DNA from: Aliivibrio sp.
GTDB lineage: Bacteria; Pseudomonadota; Gammaproteobacteria; Enterobacterales; Vibrionaceae
Assembly: GCA_016764915.1 (NCBI GenBank)
Contig: JAESQY010000060.1
Coordinates: forward strand, 34,094-98,093
DNA: 64,000 nt
Direction of reading: 5' to 3'
A program made the translations under genes and the position numbers. Shown here piece by piece: positions 1-9,837 of the stretch; the first letter of the stretch is position 1; every line of letters starts with the position of its first letter. Below the pieces are notes generated by a model, which saw only the letters and a program-made list of their open reading frames with translations, made no database searches and had not been told where the DNA came from.

Positions 1-654
1 ACACGACCAGGAGCACAGGAAGTGACGGTTGATGAAGAGCTCTCGCGTGTTATTCCGATCATTTCAGAAATTAGGCAGCGTTCTGATGTCTGGATTTCAA
101 TTGATACCAGTAAAGCTGAAGTGATGAAACAAGCCGTTGAGGCAGGTGCTGATATCATTAATGACGTTCGTGCATTGCAAGAGCCTAATGCGCTAACGAC
201 AGCCGCAGAACTGCAAGTCCCTGTCTGTCTCATGCATATGCAAGGCGCACCAACAACGATGCAGCGCAACCCAAGCTATGATGATCTTTTTGATGATATC
301 AGCGCGTTTTTAGTTGAACGTATAAAACAGTGCGAACAACAGGGACTGACAAGAGAGAACATCATTCTTGATCCTGGATTTGGTTTTGGAAAAACATTAG
401 AACAAAACTATCAACTGCTTGCTAGGTTTGAATATTTTCATCAGTTAGGTTTGCCATTACTTGCTGGAATGTCAAGAAAATCTATGATTTTCAATTTGTT
501 AGATAAAAAGCCAACAGAAATACTTGCAGGTAGTTTAGCGTGTGCAACAATAGCGGCTATGAAAGGAGCACAAATCATTCGAGTTCATGATGTTGAAGAT
601 ACCATCGAGGTAGTAAAAGTGTGTAAAATGACACAGCAGTTTCAATGTCAGTAA
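1..654 (+). CDS. folP: Dihydropteroate synthase, 3' part (5' end outside window)
   Basis: Joins 6-hydroxymethyl-dihydropterin diphosphate to p-aminobenzoate in cytosolic folate synthesis. The frame is open from base 1 (TRPGAQEV, the known family segment ESTRPGA minus its start), so the gene is cut by the window edge and the GTG at 22 is internal. Visible family motifs are the SIDTSKAEV strand, INDVRALQ, LMHMQGAPTTMQ, DPGFGFGKTLEQN and the substrate-binding SRKS near the end. It ends 52 bp before glmM, the usual order folP-glmM in gamma-proteobacteria, and is probably cotranscribed with it. Confidence 0.95.
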   Translation, partial: TRPGAQEVTVDEELSRVIPIISEIRQRSDVWISIDTSKAEVMKQAVEAGADIINDVRALQEPNALTTAAELQVPVCLMHMQGAPTTMQRNPSYDDLFDDISAFLVERIKQCEQQGLTRENIILDPGFGFGKTLEQNYQLLARFEYFHQLGLPLLAGMSRKSMIFNLLDKKPTEILAGSLACATIAAMKGAQIIRVHDVEDTIEVVKVCKMTQQFQCQ

Positions 655-706
655 ATAGCGAATCATATCCGCGATACAGTAAGAATAGATAAATAAGGAA
701 GAGCAG

Positions 707-2044
707 ATGACAGAACGTAAGTTTTTTGGAACCGATGGTATTCGCGGTAAAGTTGGGCAAACACCCATTACTCCAGATTTTGTTTTAAAGTTAGGTTGGG
801 CTGCAGGGAAAGTGCTGGCTAAACAAGGAACTAAGACTGTTATTATTGGGAAAGATACTCGAATATCGGGTTATATGCTTGAATCTGCGCTTGAGGCTGG
901 GCTTGCTGCTGCTGGATTGAAAGCAACACTAACTGGGCCGATGCCGACACCTGCCGTTGCTTATTTAACACAAACATTTAGAGCTGAAGCTGGCATTGTT
1001 ATTTCAGCGTCGCACAACCCCTATTATGACAACGGCATTAAGTTCTTCTCAGCAGAAGGTACAAAATTAGCGGATGATGTTGAACTTGCCATTGAAGCTG
1101 AAATGGAAAAGCCGCTTACTTGTGTCGAATCATCACTTCTTGGGAAAGCAATGCGTCTTGATGATGCCGCTGGACGTTATATAGAATTTTGTAAAAGTAC
1201 GTTTCCTAAAGAGCTTAATCTTGGGGGAGTGAAGATGGTGATCGATTGCGCTAATGGTGCAACCTATCACATTGCGCCTAATGTGTTTGAAGAGTTAGGG
1301 GCAGAGGTCATTGCGATAGGCTGTGAGCCAAACGGTACCAACATCAATGCAGAAGTAGGCGCGACGGATGTTCGAGCTCTGCAAGCTGAAGTGGTTAAGC
1401 AAAAAGCCGATTTTGGCGTTGCATTTGATGGTGATGGTGACCGAGTTATTATGGTGGATGAATTTGGAGAGAAAGTCGACGGCGATCAAATAGCCTATAT
1501 TATTGCACGTGATGCACTGCGTCGTGGTGAGTTAAAAGGTGGTGTGGTTGGCACGTTAATGACCAACATGGGTATGGAGATTGCGCTGAAGAATTTAGGT
1601 ATTCCTTTTGAGCGATCTGCAGTTGGTGATAGGTATGTAATGCAAAAATTAGTCGAAAATAACTGGCTAATTGGTGCTGAAAATTCAGGGCATGTTATTT
1701 TACTGGATAAAGTAACAACCGGAGATGCGATTGTTGCCGCTTTACAGGTTATTGCCTCTATCGTGGGCAGCAAAATGAGCTTGAAAGAGCTAAACAATGG
1801 CATGACGATGTTTCCTCAGGTTCTTGAAAATGTAAGATTTAGCGGTGATTCAAATCCATTAGAGTCTGAAGCTGTGAAGCTGGCAGTCAGTGAAGTTGAA
1901 GCTAAACTCGGTGATAATGGTCGAGTATTGTTACGTAAGTCGGGCACTGAGCCATTAATTCGAGTGATGGTTGAGGGGGAAGTTGCAGAAGATGTTCAAG
2001 CCTATGCTTTACAGATAGCTGAAGCGGTAAAACAGAGTTTTTAA
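707..2044 (+). CDS. glmM: Phosphoglucosamine mutase
   Basis: Interconverts glucosamine-6-phosphate and glucosamine-1-phosphate, feeding UDP-GlcNAc for peptidoglycan and lipopolysaccharide. The 445-residue length equals the usual family length. The active-site phosphoserine lies in [11 protein letters not shown] (Ser102, counted from the start), the metal loop is DGDGDR, and the C-terminal phosphate-binding loop is [12 protein letters not shown]. The ATG is preceded by an AGGAAGAG ribosome binding site. It sits directly after folP, as in E. coli. Nothing unusual is seen. Confidence 0.97.
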   Translation: MTERKFFGTDGIRGKVGQTPITPDFVLKLGWAAGKVLAKQGTKTVIIGKDTRISGYMLESALEAGLAAAGLKATLTGPMPTPAVAYLTQTFRAEAGIVISASHNPYYDNGIKFFSAEGTKLADDVELAIEAEMEKPLTCVESSLLGKAMRLDDAAGRYIEFCKSTFPKELNLGGVKMVIDCANGATYHIAPNVFEELGAEVIAIGCEPNGTNINAEVGATDVRALQAEVVKQKADFGVAFDGDGDRVIMVDEFGEKVDGDQIAYIIARDALRRGELKGGVVGTLMTNMGMEIALKNLGIPFERSAVGDRYVMQKLVENNWLIGAENSGHVILLDKVTTGDAIVAALQVIASIVGSKMSLKELNNGMTMFPQVLENVRFSGDSNPLESEAVKLAVSEVEAKLGDNGRVLLRKSGTEPLIRVMVEGEVAEDVQAYALQIAEAVKQSF

Positions 2045-2073
2045 ATCAAGAGTAACGAGTCCAATTATAGCTC

Positions 2074-2093
2074 TTGGCTCTGTTTGGCTCTGT
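2074..2093. repeat. Perfect tandem 10-bp repeat, two copies
   Basis: TTGGCTCTGT is present twice head to tail in the 243-bp spacer between glmM and secG. It is followed by a T-rich stretch (TTCTTTTTTG) that could help terminate glmM transcripts, though no strong stem precedes it. No function is known to me; slippage is enough to explain it. Confidence 0.6.
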
Positions 2094-2287
2094 TCAGAAT
2101 TCTTTTTTGTTCGTTTAATCAGCAATCAGTTCAATACATGGCATTATTTTGAAATTTAGCTTGTAACCCTATATAGGTTTGGTTAGTATTCTCCGGCCTC
2201 TTTAAACAGAGGGCGTGCTAGCATTGCTGGAATAGAAGGTTAGCTTGATTACTTTTTCCTGTTTTTTAGGCAACATAGGTGGCTGGA

Positions 2288-2623
2288 ATGTACTCTGTAC
2301 TACTTGTAATTTATCTTTTAGCCGCACTTGGTGTAATTGGCCTAGTACTGATCCAACAAGGTAAAGGCGCAGATATGGGCGCATCTTTTGGCGCTGGTGC
2401 ATCAAGCACTGTTTTCGGTTCAGGTGGTTCTGGTAACTTCCTTACTCGCATGACTGCAGTTTGCGCAACACTATTTTTTATTATTAGTTTAGCGCTAGGT
2501 AACCTATCAACTAAGACGGAAGAGTCTTCGTGGATGGATCCAACTCAAGGGCAAGTGATTGAACAAGCCGTTGAATTTAATGTAGATGTTCCTGCAGCAG
2601 AGAATAGTGATATTCCACAATAG
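2288..2623 (+). CDS. secG: Preprotein translocase subunit SecG
   Basis: Small inner-membrane subunit of the SecYEG channel that assists SecA-driven export. The protein has two membrane segments (about residues 2-22 and 54-72) flanking the conserved loop QQGKGADMGASFGAGAS, followed by GSGNFLTRMTA, and ends in SDIPQ like the E. coli protein (SDIPN). I chose ATG 2288 (MYSVLLVIY) because it lines up with the E. coli start and has AGGTGG 5 bp upstream. A GTG at 2279 would add three residues. It lies just before tRNA-Leu, as secG-leuU does in E. coli. Confidence 0.95.
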   Translation: MYSVLLVIYLLAALGVIGLVLIQQGKGADMGASFGAGASSTVFGSGGSGNFLTRMTAVCATLFFIISLALGNLSTKTEESSWMDPTQGQVIEQAVEFNVDVPAAENSDIPQ

Positions 2624-2628
2624 ATTTT

Positions 2629-2655
2629 AAATTACGTTTTTATTAAACGTAATTT
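2629..2655 (+). terminator. Perfect 11-bp hairpin abutting tRNA-Leu
   Basis: Arms AAATTACGTTT and AAACGTAATTT flank a 5-nt loop. The 3' arm ends in a short U run and stops one base before the first nucleotide of tRNA-Leu. It may be a weak secG terminator or a processing structure for a secG-tRNA cotranscript. The stem is AT-rich, so termination would be leaky. I see no clear separate promoter for the tRNA after it, which favours cotranscription. Confidence 0.5.
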
Positions 2656-2656
2656 T

Positions 2657-2741
2657 GCCGAGATGGTGAAATTGGTAGACACGCTAGCATGAGGTGCTAG
2701 TGCCTTAGGGTATGGGGGTTCAAGTCCCCCTCTCGGCACCA
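2657..2741 (+). tRNA. leuU: tRNA-Leu (anticodon GAG)
   Basis: An 85-nt class II tRNA with encoded CCA. Acceptor arms GCCGAGA and TCTCGGC pair fully, the T arm is GGGGGTTCAAGTCCCCC, and the anticodon stem CTAGC/GCTAG encloses the loop ATGAGGT with anticodon GAG. A long variable arm follows, typical of tRNA-Leu. The location after secG matches E. coli leuU. Confidence 0.96.
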
Positions 2742-2798
2742 TATTAACAACAGTATGTACTTTATTTTATAGAGATTGAATGCATATTGGCGTTTCGC

Positions 2799-2827
2799 TT
2801 GTAAAAGCAGAATGACACAATTATAAT
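2799..2827 (+). promoter_or_regulatory. Sigma-70 promoter of the tRNA-fMet/rimP-nusA-infB operon
   Basis: A -35 box TTGTAA (2799-2804) and a perfect -10 box TATAAT (2822-2827) are separated by exactly 17 bp. Transcription would start about 10 bp before tRNA-fMet. E. coli also transcribes rimP-nusA-infB from a promoter in front of metY, so the placement fits. Confidence 0.75.
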
Positions 2828-2843
2828 TTTGTTATTCATCGGA

Positions 2844-2920
2844 CGCGGGGTGGAGCAGTTTGGTAGCTCGTCGGGCTCATAACCCGAAGGCCGTCGGTTC
2901 AAATCCGGCCCCCGCAACCA
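2844..2920 (+). tRNA. metY: Initiator tRNA-fMet (anticodon CAT)
   Basis: 77 nt with encoded CCA, almost identical to the E. coli initiator. Initiator hallmarks are present: the C1-A72 mismatch (starts CGCGGGG, ends CCCCGCA-A-CCA) and three G-C pairs in the anticodon stem (CGGG/CCCG around CTCATAA). It leads the rimP-nusA-infB operon, as metY does in E. coli. Confidence 0.97.
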
Positions 2921-2996
2921 ACTCAAATAAGAGGATATTTATATTCTAATTTCTTATTGAGAGCTACGAAAGTAGCATTCAGGGTCCAGTAACTAG

Positions 2997-3019
2997 AACC
3001 TCGATTTTCGGGGTTTTTT
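2997..3019 (+). terminator. Leader terminator/attenuator 1 upstream of rimP
   Basis: AACCTCGA and TCGGGGTT form an 8-bp stem (one T-G wobble) with a 3-nt loop, followed directly by a run of T to 3019. It lies between tRNA-fMet and rimP. The E. coli metY-rimP leader has a similar hairpin, followed like this one by GTTATCTGA. It would release tRNA-fMet transcripts and attenuate rimP-nusA. Confidence 0.75.
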
Positions 3020-3045
3020 GTTATCTGAAATAGACTATTTCCGAT

Positions 3046-3064
3046 GGGCTCTGAGCCCTTTTTT
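3046..3064 (+). terminator. Leader terminator/attenuator 2 upstream of rimP
   Basis: GGGCT/AGCCC form a 5-bp GC-rich stem with loop CTG, followed by six T. It is the second of two tandem intrinsic terminators before rimP. Readthrough of both is needed to express nusA and infB, which suits autogenous control by NusA as described for E. coli. Confidence 0.75.
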
Positions 3065-3085
3065 CGTTTCTAGGGGTTATGAATT

Positions 3086-3541
3086 ATGACAGGTTTAGAA
3101 AGACAACTAATTGAAATACTTGAAGTTCCAGTAGAGGCTTTAGGTTATGAACTGGTCGGTTTAACGTTTGTTCGCGCAGGTGATCACTCAACGTTACGTG
3201 TTTTTATCGATCATGAAAATGGTATTTTAGTTGATGATTGTGCAGAAGTAAGTCGTCAAGTAAGTGCAGTAATGGATGTTGAAGACCCAATTACAGTGCC
3301 TTATAACCTTGAGGTATCATCTCCTGGGCTAGAGCGACCATTATTTAAAGCAGAACATTATCAACAATTTATTGGTCATGAAGCACTTATCGTGTTGAAG
3401 ATCGCGATGGGTGACCGTCGAAAATGGAAAGGAATTATTCAAAGCATTGAAAGTGAAGTTGTTACCGTTGTTGTAGATGGTGATGCCGAAAACTTTGCAC
3501 TGAGTAATATTTCAAAGGCCAACCTGGTTCCTAAATTTTAA
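3086..3541 (+). CDS. rimP: Ribosome maturation factor RimP
   Basis: Cytosolic factor for 30S subunit maturation. The 151 residues match the family: an N-terminal domain with [23 protein letters not shown] and [15 protein letters not shown], the conserved [14 protein letters not shown], and a C-terminal SH3-like domain. The start ATG has TAGGGG upstream. It is the first protein gene after the attenuators and is followed 21 bp later by nusA, the standard rimP-nusA-infB order. Confidence 0.95.
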   Translation: MTGLERQLIEILEVPVEALGYELVGLTFVRAGDHSTLRVFIDHENGILVDDCAEVSRQVSAVMDVEDPITVPYNLEVSSPGLERPLFKAEHYQQFIGHEALIVLKIAMGDRRKWKGIIQSIESEVVTVVVDGDAENFALSNISKANLVPKF

Positions 3542-3562
3542 AGGCTGAATGAGGCTTAGAAT

Positions 3563-5050
3563 ATGAATAAAGAAATCTTAGCAGTCGTTGAAGCTGTATC
3601 TAACGAAAAAGCTCTTCCTCGTGAGAAGATCTTTGAAGCACTTGAAATTGCGTTAGCAACAGCGACAAAGAAGAAATCCAACATTGAAATTGAAGTACGC
3701 GTAGAAATTGACCGTAAAACAGGCAGTTTTGAAACCCTTCGCCGTTGGAAAGCTGTGGAAGTAGTTGAAAGTCCAACTCTAGAAATCACAATAGAAGCTG
3801 CACAATACGATGATGAAACTATCGAATTAGGTGATTATATTGAAGATGATATCGAGTCTGTAACTTTCGACCGTATAACGACACAAACTGCTAAGCAAGT
3901 AATTGTTCAGAAAGTTCGTGAAGCAGAACGTGCAATGATTGTTGAACAGTTCATGGATAACGAAGGTGATTTGATTACCGGTATCGTTAAGAAAGTGAAT
4001 CGTGATGCGATTATTATTGATCTTGGCAATAATGCTGAGGCTGTTATTTTACGTGAAGATCAATTGCCACGCGAAAATTTCCGTCCTGGCGATCGCATTC
4101 GAGGTCTTTTGTACGCGGTTCGTCCTGAAGCTCGTGGCTTCCAACTGTTTATGACTCGTTCTAAGCCTGAAATGTTGGTTGAACTGTTCACTATCGAAGT
4201 TCCTGAGATTGCAGAAGAGTTGATTGAACTTAAAGGTGCAGCTCGCGATCCTGGCTATCGTGCTAAAATTGCCGTGAAAACCAATGATCGCCGTATTGAC
4301 CCAATTGGCGCTTGTGTTGGTATGCGTGGTGCTCGTGTTCAAGCAGTATCAAGTGAACTTGGTGGTGAGCGCGTTGATATCATTTTATGGGACGACAATC
4401 CTGCCCAGTACGTAATCAATGCAATGTCTCCAGCTGAAGTTGCTTCAATCATTGTCGATGAAGATAACAATACAATGGATATTGCTGTTGAAGCAGATAA
4501 CCTAGCTCAAGCAATTGGTCGAAATGGTCAAAATGTTCGTTTAGCCTCCAACCTAACGGGTTGGGAGTTAAATGTCATGACAGTTGCGGACCTACAGAAA
4601 AAACATCAAGAGGAAGCGCAAGGTTCTATTGATAACTTTATGAAGTACCTCGAACTTGATGAAGATTTTGCAACCATGTTGGTTGAAGAAGGTTTCACTA
4701 CTTTAGAAGAAGTGGCGTACGTTCCAATCAATGAGTTGTTAGACATTGATGCATTAGATGAAGACATTGTTGAAGCGCTTCGTACTCGTGCTAAAGAAGC
4801 ATTAACCACTCTTGCCTTGGCCAAAGAGGAGTCATTAGATAGTACTAAACCTGCTGACGATCTTCTTGCGCTAGAAGGCCTTGAAAAAGAACTCGCTTTC
4901 CAACTTGCAGCAATCGGTGTGATTACACTAGAAGATCTTGCAGACCAGGGAATTGATGACATTTCAGAAATTGACGGATTAACAGATGAACGCGCTGGCG
5001 AGCTAATTATGGCTGCACGTAATATCTGTTGGTTTAGCGACGAAGCATAA
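3563..5050 (+). CDS. nusA: Transcription termination/antitermination protein NusA
   Basis: Binds RNA polymerase and nascent RNA, modulating pausing, termination and rRNA antitermination. At 495 residues it equals E. coli NusA. Order: N-terminal polymerase-binding domain (1-130), S1 domain (about 135-200, [17 protein letters not shown]), KH1 with [16 protein letters not shown]2 with [13 protein letters not shown], then two acidic C-terminal repeats, each with a helix-hairpin-helix (residues about 360-490). It is followed 19 bp later by infB. Confidence 0.97.
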   Translation: MNKEILAVVEAVSNEKALPREKIFEALEIALATATKKKSNIEIEVRVEIDRKTGSFETLRRWKAVEVVESPTLEITIEAAQYDDETIELGDYIEDDIESVTFDRITTQTAKQVIVQKVREAERAMIVEQFMDNEGDLITGIVKKVNRDAIIIDLGNNAEAVILREDQLPRENFRPGDRIRGLLYAVRPEARGFQLFMTRSKPEMLVELFTIEVPEIAEELIELKGAARDPGYRAKIAVKTNDRRIDPIGACVGMRGARVQAVSSELGGERVDIILWDDNPAQYVINAMSPAEVASIIVDEDNNTMDIAVEADNLAQAIGRNGQNVRLASNLTGWELNVMTVADLQKKHQEEAQGSIDNFMKYLELDEDFATMLVEEGFTTLEEVAYVPINELLDIDALDEDIVEALRTRAKEALTTLALAKEESLDSTKPADDLLALEGLEKELAFQLAAIGVITLEDLADQGIDDISEIDGLTDERAGELIMAARNICWFSDEA

Positions 5051-5069
5051 TCCAGTAGGGAGAAGCTGC

Positions 5070-7757
5070 ATGACCGAAATTACTATTAAAGCACTGGGTA
5101 ACGAAATTGATACTCCAGTTGAACGTCTACTTCAACAGTTTTCAGACGCTGGGATCACTAAAAAAGAGAGTGATTCAGTATCTGAAGGTGAGAAGCAGAC
5201 TCTGCTTACTCACCTGAAAAAAACGCACGGTGGCGATGATGAAGCACCAACTCGTTTAACATTACAGCGTAAAACCAAGAGCACTCTAAGTGTTTCAGGT
5301 ACTGGTGGTAAGAGCAAAGACGTACAAGTTGAAGTTAGAAAGAAGCGTACATACGTTAAGCGTAGCACTCTAGAAGAGGAGCAACGTGAAGTTGAAGAAG
5401 CAGCAGAAGACGCAGTAACACAGCAAAAAACAGCTGAACTGAATCTTGTAGCTGAAGAGAATGCAAAGCGTGAAGCAGAAGAAAAAGCACAACGCGTAGC
5501 TGAAGAGAAAGCGAAGCGTGATGCTGATGAAAAAGCGAAGCGTACTGCTGCAGATAAGGCAAAAAAAGAGATGAATTCAAAAAATTCGACTGAAAAATCA
5601 CAAGTGAAAAAAGAAGTCGATGAGTTAAAACTTCGCCAAGAGCAAGAAGCGACTCGTAAAGCAGAAGCTGACGCTGCAAGTGTTGTTGAAGACGCTCGTA
5701 AAATGGCTGAAGAGAATGCAGGCCGTTGGGAAGAAGCTGAGAAAAAGAAAAAAGAGTCTGATAATGCAGATTATCACATAACGACATCTACGCATGCTCG
5801 TGAAGCAGAAGATGCTGCGGACCGTAAAGTAGAGCAGCAGCCGCGTCGTAAGAAAAAAGCGCCAGGTGCTGATAAAAACTCAAAAGGTCGCGGTGGTCGT
5901 AATAACCAGCGCAATCAACGTGGTGGCAGAAATTCTCATCGTGGTGGTTTAGACAAGCCAACGGCAATGCAGCAAGGATTTGATAAATCTGCTTCTGTTG
6001 CAAAATCTGATGTAGTTATTGGCGAAACCATTGTTCTTGCTGAACTGGCCAACAAAATGTCAGTAAAAGCGACAGAAGTTATTAAGACCATGATGAAGAT
6101 GGGCGCGATGGCGACTATCAATCAAGTGATTGATCAAGAGACAGCTCAAGTGGTTGCAGAAGAGATGGGTCATAAAGTTATTCTTCGTAATGAGAATGAA
6201 CTTGAAGACGCAATAATGTCTGACCGTGGTGAAAAAGCAGAAGCGGTTTCACGTGCTCCTGTTGTTACTATCATGGGTCACGTTGATCACGGCAAAACAT
6301 CACTGCTTGATTATATCCGTAAAGCGCACGTTGCTTCTGGCGAAGCGGGTGGTATTACGCAGCATATTGGTGCTTACCACGTTGAAACTGATAACGGTAT
6401 GATCACTTTCCTTGATACTCCAGGACATGCTGCGTTTACCTCTATGCGTGCTCGTGGTGCTCAAGCGACCGACATTGTTGTTCTTGTTGTAGCTGCAGAT
6501 GATGGCGTAATGCCACAGACAATTGAAGCAATTCAGCACGCACAAGCGGCTAATGTTCCACTAATTGTTGCCGTAAACAAAATCGATAAAGAAGATGCTA
6601 ACCCTGACAACGTAAAAACTGAGCTTGCTCAACACAACGTTATGTCAGAAGAGTGGGGCGGCGAAAATATCTTTGTTCACGTTTCTGCTAAGGAAGGGCT
6701 AAATATTGACGAGTTGCTTGAAAGTATTCTTCTGCAATCTGAAATTCTTGAACTTACTGCAGTTAAAGAGGGCATGGCCAAAGGTGTTGTTATTGAATCT
6801 CGCCTTGATAAAGGTCGTGGTCCTGTTGCAACAGTATTGGTACAAGAAGGTACACTGCGTAAAGGTGATGTCGTTCTTTGTGGTATTGAGCATGGACGTG
6901 TTCGTGCAATGCGTGATGAGGATGGTAACGACATCGAAGAAGCAGGTCCGTCAATTCCAGTTGAAGTTCTTGGACTTTCTGGTATTCCAACGTCAGGTGA
7001 TGAAGCGACTGTTGTACGTGATGAACGTAAAGCGCGCGAAGTTGCACTGTTCCGTCAAGGTAAATTCCGTGATGTGAAACTGGCTCGTCAACAGAAATCT
7101 AAGCTTGAAAACATGTTCTCGAACATGGAAGCGGGTGAAGTTTCTGAACTGAACGTTGTGCTTAAAGCGGATGTTCAAGGCTCAGTTGAAGCCATTGCTG
7201 ACTCACTACTTAAACTTTCTACTGATGAAGTGAAAGTGAGAATTATTGGTTCGGGTGTTGGTGCTATTACAGAAACGGATGCCGTACTTGCTGCCGCTTC
7301 AAATGCAATTGTGCTTGGTTTCAACGTACGTGCTGATGTTCCTGCTCGTCGCATTATTGAAAACGAAAGCATCGACTTGCGTTACTACTCTGTAATCTAC
7401 GCATTGATTGACGAAGTTAAACAAGCGATGGGTGGTCTTCTTGCTCCTGAGTTTAGACAAGAGATCATTGGTCTTGCTCAAGTACGTGATGTGTTTAAGT
7501 CACCAAAAATTGGCGCAATTGCTGGTTGTATGGTTACTGAAGGTACTCTTAAGCGTAATAGCCCAATTCGAGTTCTTCGTGAGAATGTGGTTATCTACGA
7601 AGGTGAACTAGAGTCACTACGTCGCTTCAAAGATGACGTTGCTGAAGTTAAAAATGGTTATGAATGTGGTATCGGTGTTAAGAACTACAACGATGTACGT
7701 GTTGGCGACCAGATTGAGGTATTCGAAATCATTGAGATTAAACGTACTTTAGATTAA
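5070..7757 (+). CDS. infB: Translation initiation factor IF-2
   Basis: GTPase that brings fMet-tRNA to the 30S subunit and promotes 70S joining. The 895 residues are close to the E. coli length (890). An N-terminal IF2 domain (1-50) is followed by a long charged Ala/Glu/Lys helix (about 100-265) with [18 protein letters not shown] repeats and an Arg/Gly-rich linker. The GTPase domain has GHVDHGKT (403-410), DTPGH (449-453) and NKID (503-506), then domains II, III and IV (C2, fMet-tRNA binding). An ATG at 5571 after AAAAGAG could start a short IF2 isoform, as E. coli makes IF2-beta, but this is not shown. Confidence 0.97.
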   Translation: MTEITIKALGNEIDTPVERLLQQFSDAGITKKESDSVSEGEKQTLLTHLKKTHGGDDEAPTRLTLQRKTKSTLSVSGTGGKSKDVQVEVRKKRTYVKRSTLEEEQREVEEAAEDAVTQQKTAELNLVAEENAKREAEEKAQRVAEEKAKRDADEKAKRTAADKAKKEMNSKNSTEKSQVKKEVDELKLRQEQEATRKAEADAASVVEDARKMAEENAGRWEEAEKKKKESDNADYHITTSTHAREAEDAADRKVEQQPRRKKKAPGADKNSKGRGGRNNQRNQRGGRNSHRGGLDKPTAMQQGFDKSASVAKSDVVIGETIVLAELANKMSVKATEVIKTMMKMGAMATINQVIDQETAQVVAEEMGHKVILRNENELEDAIMSDRGEKAEAVSRAPVVTIMGHVDHGKTSLLDYIRKAHVASGEAGGITQHIGAYHVETDNGMITFLDTPGHAAFTSMRARGAQATDIVVLVVAADDGVMPQTIEAIQHAQAANVPLIVAVNKIDKEDANPDNVKTELAQHNVMSEEWGGENIFVHVSAKEGLNIDELLESILLQSEILELTAVKEGMAKGVVIESRLDKGRGPVATVLVQEGTLRKGDVVLCGIEHGRVRAMRDEDGNDIEEAGPSIPVEVLGLSGIPTSGDEATVVRDERKAREVALFRQGKFRDVKLARQQKSKLENMFSNMEAGEVSELNVVLKADVQGSVEAIADSLLKLSTDEVKVRIIGSGVGAITETDAVLAAASNAIVLGFNVRADVPARRIIENESIDLRYYSVIYALIDEVKQAMGGLLAPEFRQEIIGLAQVRDVFKSPKIGAIAGCMVTEGTLKRNSPIRVLRENVVIYEGELESLRRFKDDVAEVKNGYECGIGVKNYNDVRVGDQIEVFEIIEIKRTLD

Positions 7758-7816
7758 TTATCAAAATCTACTTTTTGGTTGGCAGTAGCCACTATAATAA
7801 AAAGCAGACGGTTGTT

Positions 7817-7838
7817 GTTCTTACTGTAAAGTAAGAAC
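7817..7838 (+). other. Perfect 8-bp hairpin in the infB-rbfA spacer
   Basis: GTTCTTAC and GTAAGAAC flank TGTAAA. It has no T tract of its own but precedes the infB-rbfA terminator by 4 bp, so the two hairpins stack in tandem. It could pause polymerase or stabilise the infB 3' end. Confidence 0.5.
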
Positions 7839-7842
7839 CGCT

Positions 7843-7876
7843 ATGGGAGGATCGTCATTCGAGCCTCCCATTTTTT
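7843..7876 (+). terminator. Terminator between infB and rbfA
   Basis: ATGGGAGG and CCTCCCAT form an 8-bp stem around a 13-nt loop, followed by six T. It lies inside the nusA-infB-rbfA-truB cluster, so it should set the ratio between infB and rbfA-truB rather than end the operon completely. Confidence 0.75.
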
Positions 7877-7908
7877 GTTTATATCGCTTATTTTCAAGAG
7901 AATGAAAA

Positions 7909-8313
7909 ATGGCAAAAGAATTTAGTCGTACCCAAAGGGTATCGCAACAGCTACAAAAAGAAGTAGCATTAATTTTACAGCGTGAGATTAGAGATTCACG
8001 TATTGGCATGGTGACGATTTCAGATGTTGAAGTCTCGCGTGATCTAGCATACGCAAAAGTATTTGTTACTTTTTTCTGTATCGGCGAGCAGACTCCTGAG
8101 AGCTGTTTAGCGGCACTTAAAGAGCATGAATATGTGGTACGTCAACTTTTAGGTAAACGCATTCGTCACCGCCTAACACCTGAAGTGATCTTTGTTTATG
8201 ACAATACTTTGGTTGAAGGTATGCGAATTTCGAACTTGGTCACTAACATACTGAGTGATGATAAGCGTCGCCGTGTAGAGTCAGGTCGAAGTGATGATGA
8301 AGGTGAAGAGTAA
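7909..8313 (+). CDS. rbfA: 30S ribosome-binding factor RbfA
   Basis: Cold-shock factor for late 30S maturation that binds near the 5' end of 16S rRNA. The 134-residue protein has the KH-like fold signature: REFSRTQR-type N-terminus ([23 protein letters not shown]), [27 protein letters not shown] and LRKRIRHR-like [14 protein letters not shown]. Its stop overlaps the truB start by one base (TAATG), indicating translational coupling. Confidence 0.96.
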   Translation: MAKEFSRTQRVSQQLQKEVALILQREIRDSRIGMVTISDVEVSRDLAYAKVFVTFFCIGEQTPESCLAALKEHEYVVRQLLGKRIRHRLTPEVIFVYDNTLVEGMRISNLVTNILSDDKRRRVESGRSDDEGEE

Positions 8314-9266
8314 TGGCAAGACGTCGTAAAGGTCGCGCTATTGATGGTGTTATCTTATTAGACAAGCCAACTGGAATTAGCTCTAACGATGCGCTGCAAA
8401 AAGTAAAACGTATCTACTTTGCGCAAAAAGCAGGTCACACTGGTGCATTGGATCCGCTTGCTACGGGAATGTTGCCTATCTGTTTAGGTGAAGCAACAAA
8501 GTTCTCTCAGTTTTTACTTGATTCCGATAAGCGTTACCGCGTGGTCGCAAAGCTAGGTGAGAGAACCAATACATCTGATTCTGATGGTGAAGTTGTTGAA
8601 ACAAGAGACGTTAAAGTTAACCGTGGACAACTTGAGCGCAGTATCGCAAAATTCCGTGGCGAAACTGACCAAATTCCATCAATGTTCTCTGCACTGAAGT
8701 ATCAAGGCCGTCCACTGTATGAATATGCACGTGAAGGCATTGAGATTCCGCGTGAATCCAGAAAAATCACGGTCTACTCCATTGAACTGATTCGCTTTGA
8801 AGGGCATGAAGTAGAGATGGAAATTCATTGTTCGAAAGGCACCTATATTAGAACCATCACTGATGATCTTGGTGAGATGTTAGGATGTGGTGCTCATGTG
8901 ACTTACTTGCGACGTATCGGTGTATCTGATTACCCGATGGAGCGCATGGTGACTATAGAGCAGCTGGAAGCATTATTAGAACAAGCAAAACAACAAGATC
9001 TTGCGCCGTATGAGTTGTTAGACCCGCTATTACTTCCAATGGACTCTGCAGTACAAGATTTGCCAACGGTTAACTTGATACCTGAACTTGCCGATCATGT
9101 ACAACATGGTCAGCCCGTGCAAGTGTTTGGTGCGCCTACTGAAGGCATTGTACGAATGACCATGGGAGAGGAGCAACTCTTTATTGGTATTGCAGAAATT
9201 GATGATGACGGACGGGTTGCTCCAAAGCGCCTCGTTGTCTTTCAAAATGAAGAGACTGAAGAGTAA
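8313..9266 (+). CDS. truB: tRNA pseudouridine(55) synthase TruB
   Basis: Makes pseudouridine at position 55 in the T loop of tRNAs. The catalytic aspartate is in [14 protein letters not shown] (Asp47 by count), with family motifs [36 protein letters not shown] and [15 protein letters not shown]. The 317-residue length is usual. It overlaps rbfA by one base and is followed by rpsO, the order seen in E. coli. Confidence 0.97.
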   Translation: MARRRKGRAIDGVILLDKPTGISSNDALQKVKRIYFAQKAGHTGALDPLATGMLPICLGEATKFSQFLLDSDKRYRVVAKLGERTNTSDSDGEVVETRDVKVNRGQLERSIAKFRGETDQIPSMFSALKYQGRPLYEYAREGIEIPRESRKITVYSIELIRFEGHEVEMEIHCSKGTYIRTITDDLGEMLGCGAHVTYLRRIGVSDYPMERMVTIEQLEALLEQAKQQDLAPYELLDPLLLPMDSAVQDLPTVNLIPELADHVQHGQPVQVFGAPTEGIVRMTMGEEQLFIGIAEIDDDGRVAPKRLVVFQNEETEE

Positions 9267-9279
9267 CAGATATTTTCTC

Positions 9280-9307
9280 TTGTACTTTTGGTAATTTCGC
9301 GTATTAT
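9280..9307 (+). promoter_or_regulatory. Likely rpsO promoter
   Basis: TTGTAC (9280-9285) and TATTAT (9302-9307) are spaced 16 bp apart in the truB-rpsO gap, leaving a leader of roughly 65 nt before the S15 start. In E. coli that leader is the site of S15 autoregulation through a pseudoknot; I did not verify the fold here. Confidence 0.55.
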
Positions 9308-9381
9308 TTGCGCCTCGCGTGTTGGCTGAATCAGAGATTGGCTGGCACATTTTAATACACACTCTTATTTAGGAGAGATTT

Positions 9382-9651
9382 ATGTCTCTGAATGCAGAAA
9401 CTAAAGCAGCAATTGTTGCCGATTACGCACAATGTGAAAACGACACTGGTAGCCCAGAAGTACAAGTAGCACTACTTACTGCTTCTATCAACCACCTTCA
9501 AGGCCACTTTGCTGATCACATCCATGATCACCACAGCCGCCGTGGTCTACTACGTATGGTTTCACGCCGTCGTAAACTTCTTGATTACCTTAAAGGCAAA
9601 AGCCTTTCTCGTTACCAAGATCTAATCAAACGTCAAGGCTTACGTCGCTAA
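9382..9651 (+). CDS. rpsO: 30S ribosomal protein S15
   Basis: Primary 16S rRNA-binding protein of the 30S platform. The 89 residues match the family exactly, with the highly conserved [23 protein letters not shown] and [22 protein letters not shown]. Codon usage is strongly biased, as for other ribosomal proteins. The start has an AGGAGAG ribosome binding site. A terminator follows at once, and pnp lies next, as in E. coli. Confidence 0.98.
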   Translation: MSLNAETKAAIVADYAQCENDTGSPEVQVALLTASINHLQGHFADHIHDHHSRRGLLRMVSRRRKLLDYLKGKSLSRYQDLIKRQGLRR

Positions 9652-9670
9652 GATCGTTTTGATTAAAGAA

Positions 9671-9694
9671 AAGGAGCTTATGGCTCCTTTTTTT
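9671..9694 (+). terminator. rpsO terminator
   Basis: AAGGAGC and GCTCCTT form a 7-bp stem with loop TTATG, followed by a T run. It separates rpsO from pnp, as the E. coli t1 terminator does, with partial readthrough expected. Confidence 0.85.
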
Positions 9695-9837
9695 GTGCCT
9701 GTTATAAATTCTAAGTTGGATAAATATCGCTTTAAGTGAATTTAGTTTATACTATGGCCAGCCAGAATCATCATTCGATGGAACTGCCTAAAAACTCAAT
9801 GTTCAATATTTTACAGTCACCGATGTCGACCTAATGG

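Noticed and set aside
4606..4962. 118-codon antisense frame in nusA, and similar Ser/Thr-rich antisense frames in infB, rodZ and der
   Set aside because: They are shadows of acidic, biased coding sequence on the other strand.
6706..7077. 123-codon frame inside infB on the same strand
   Set aside because: Overlaps the conserved IF2 GTPase region in another frame; composition is Leu/Val-rich shadow sequence.
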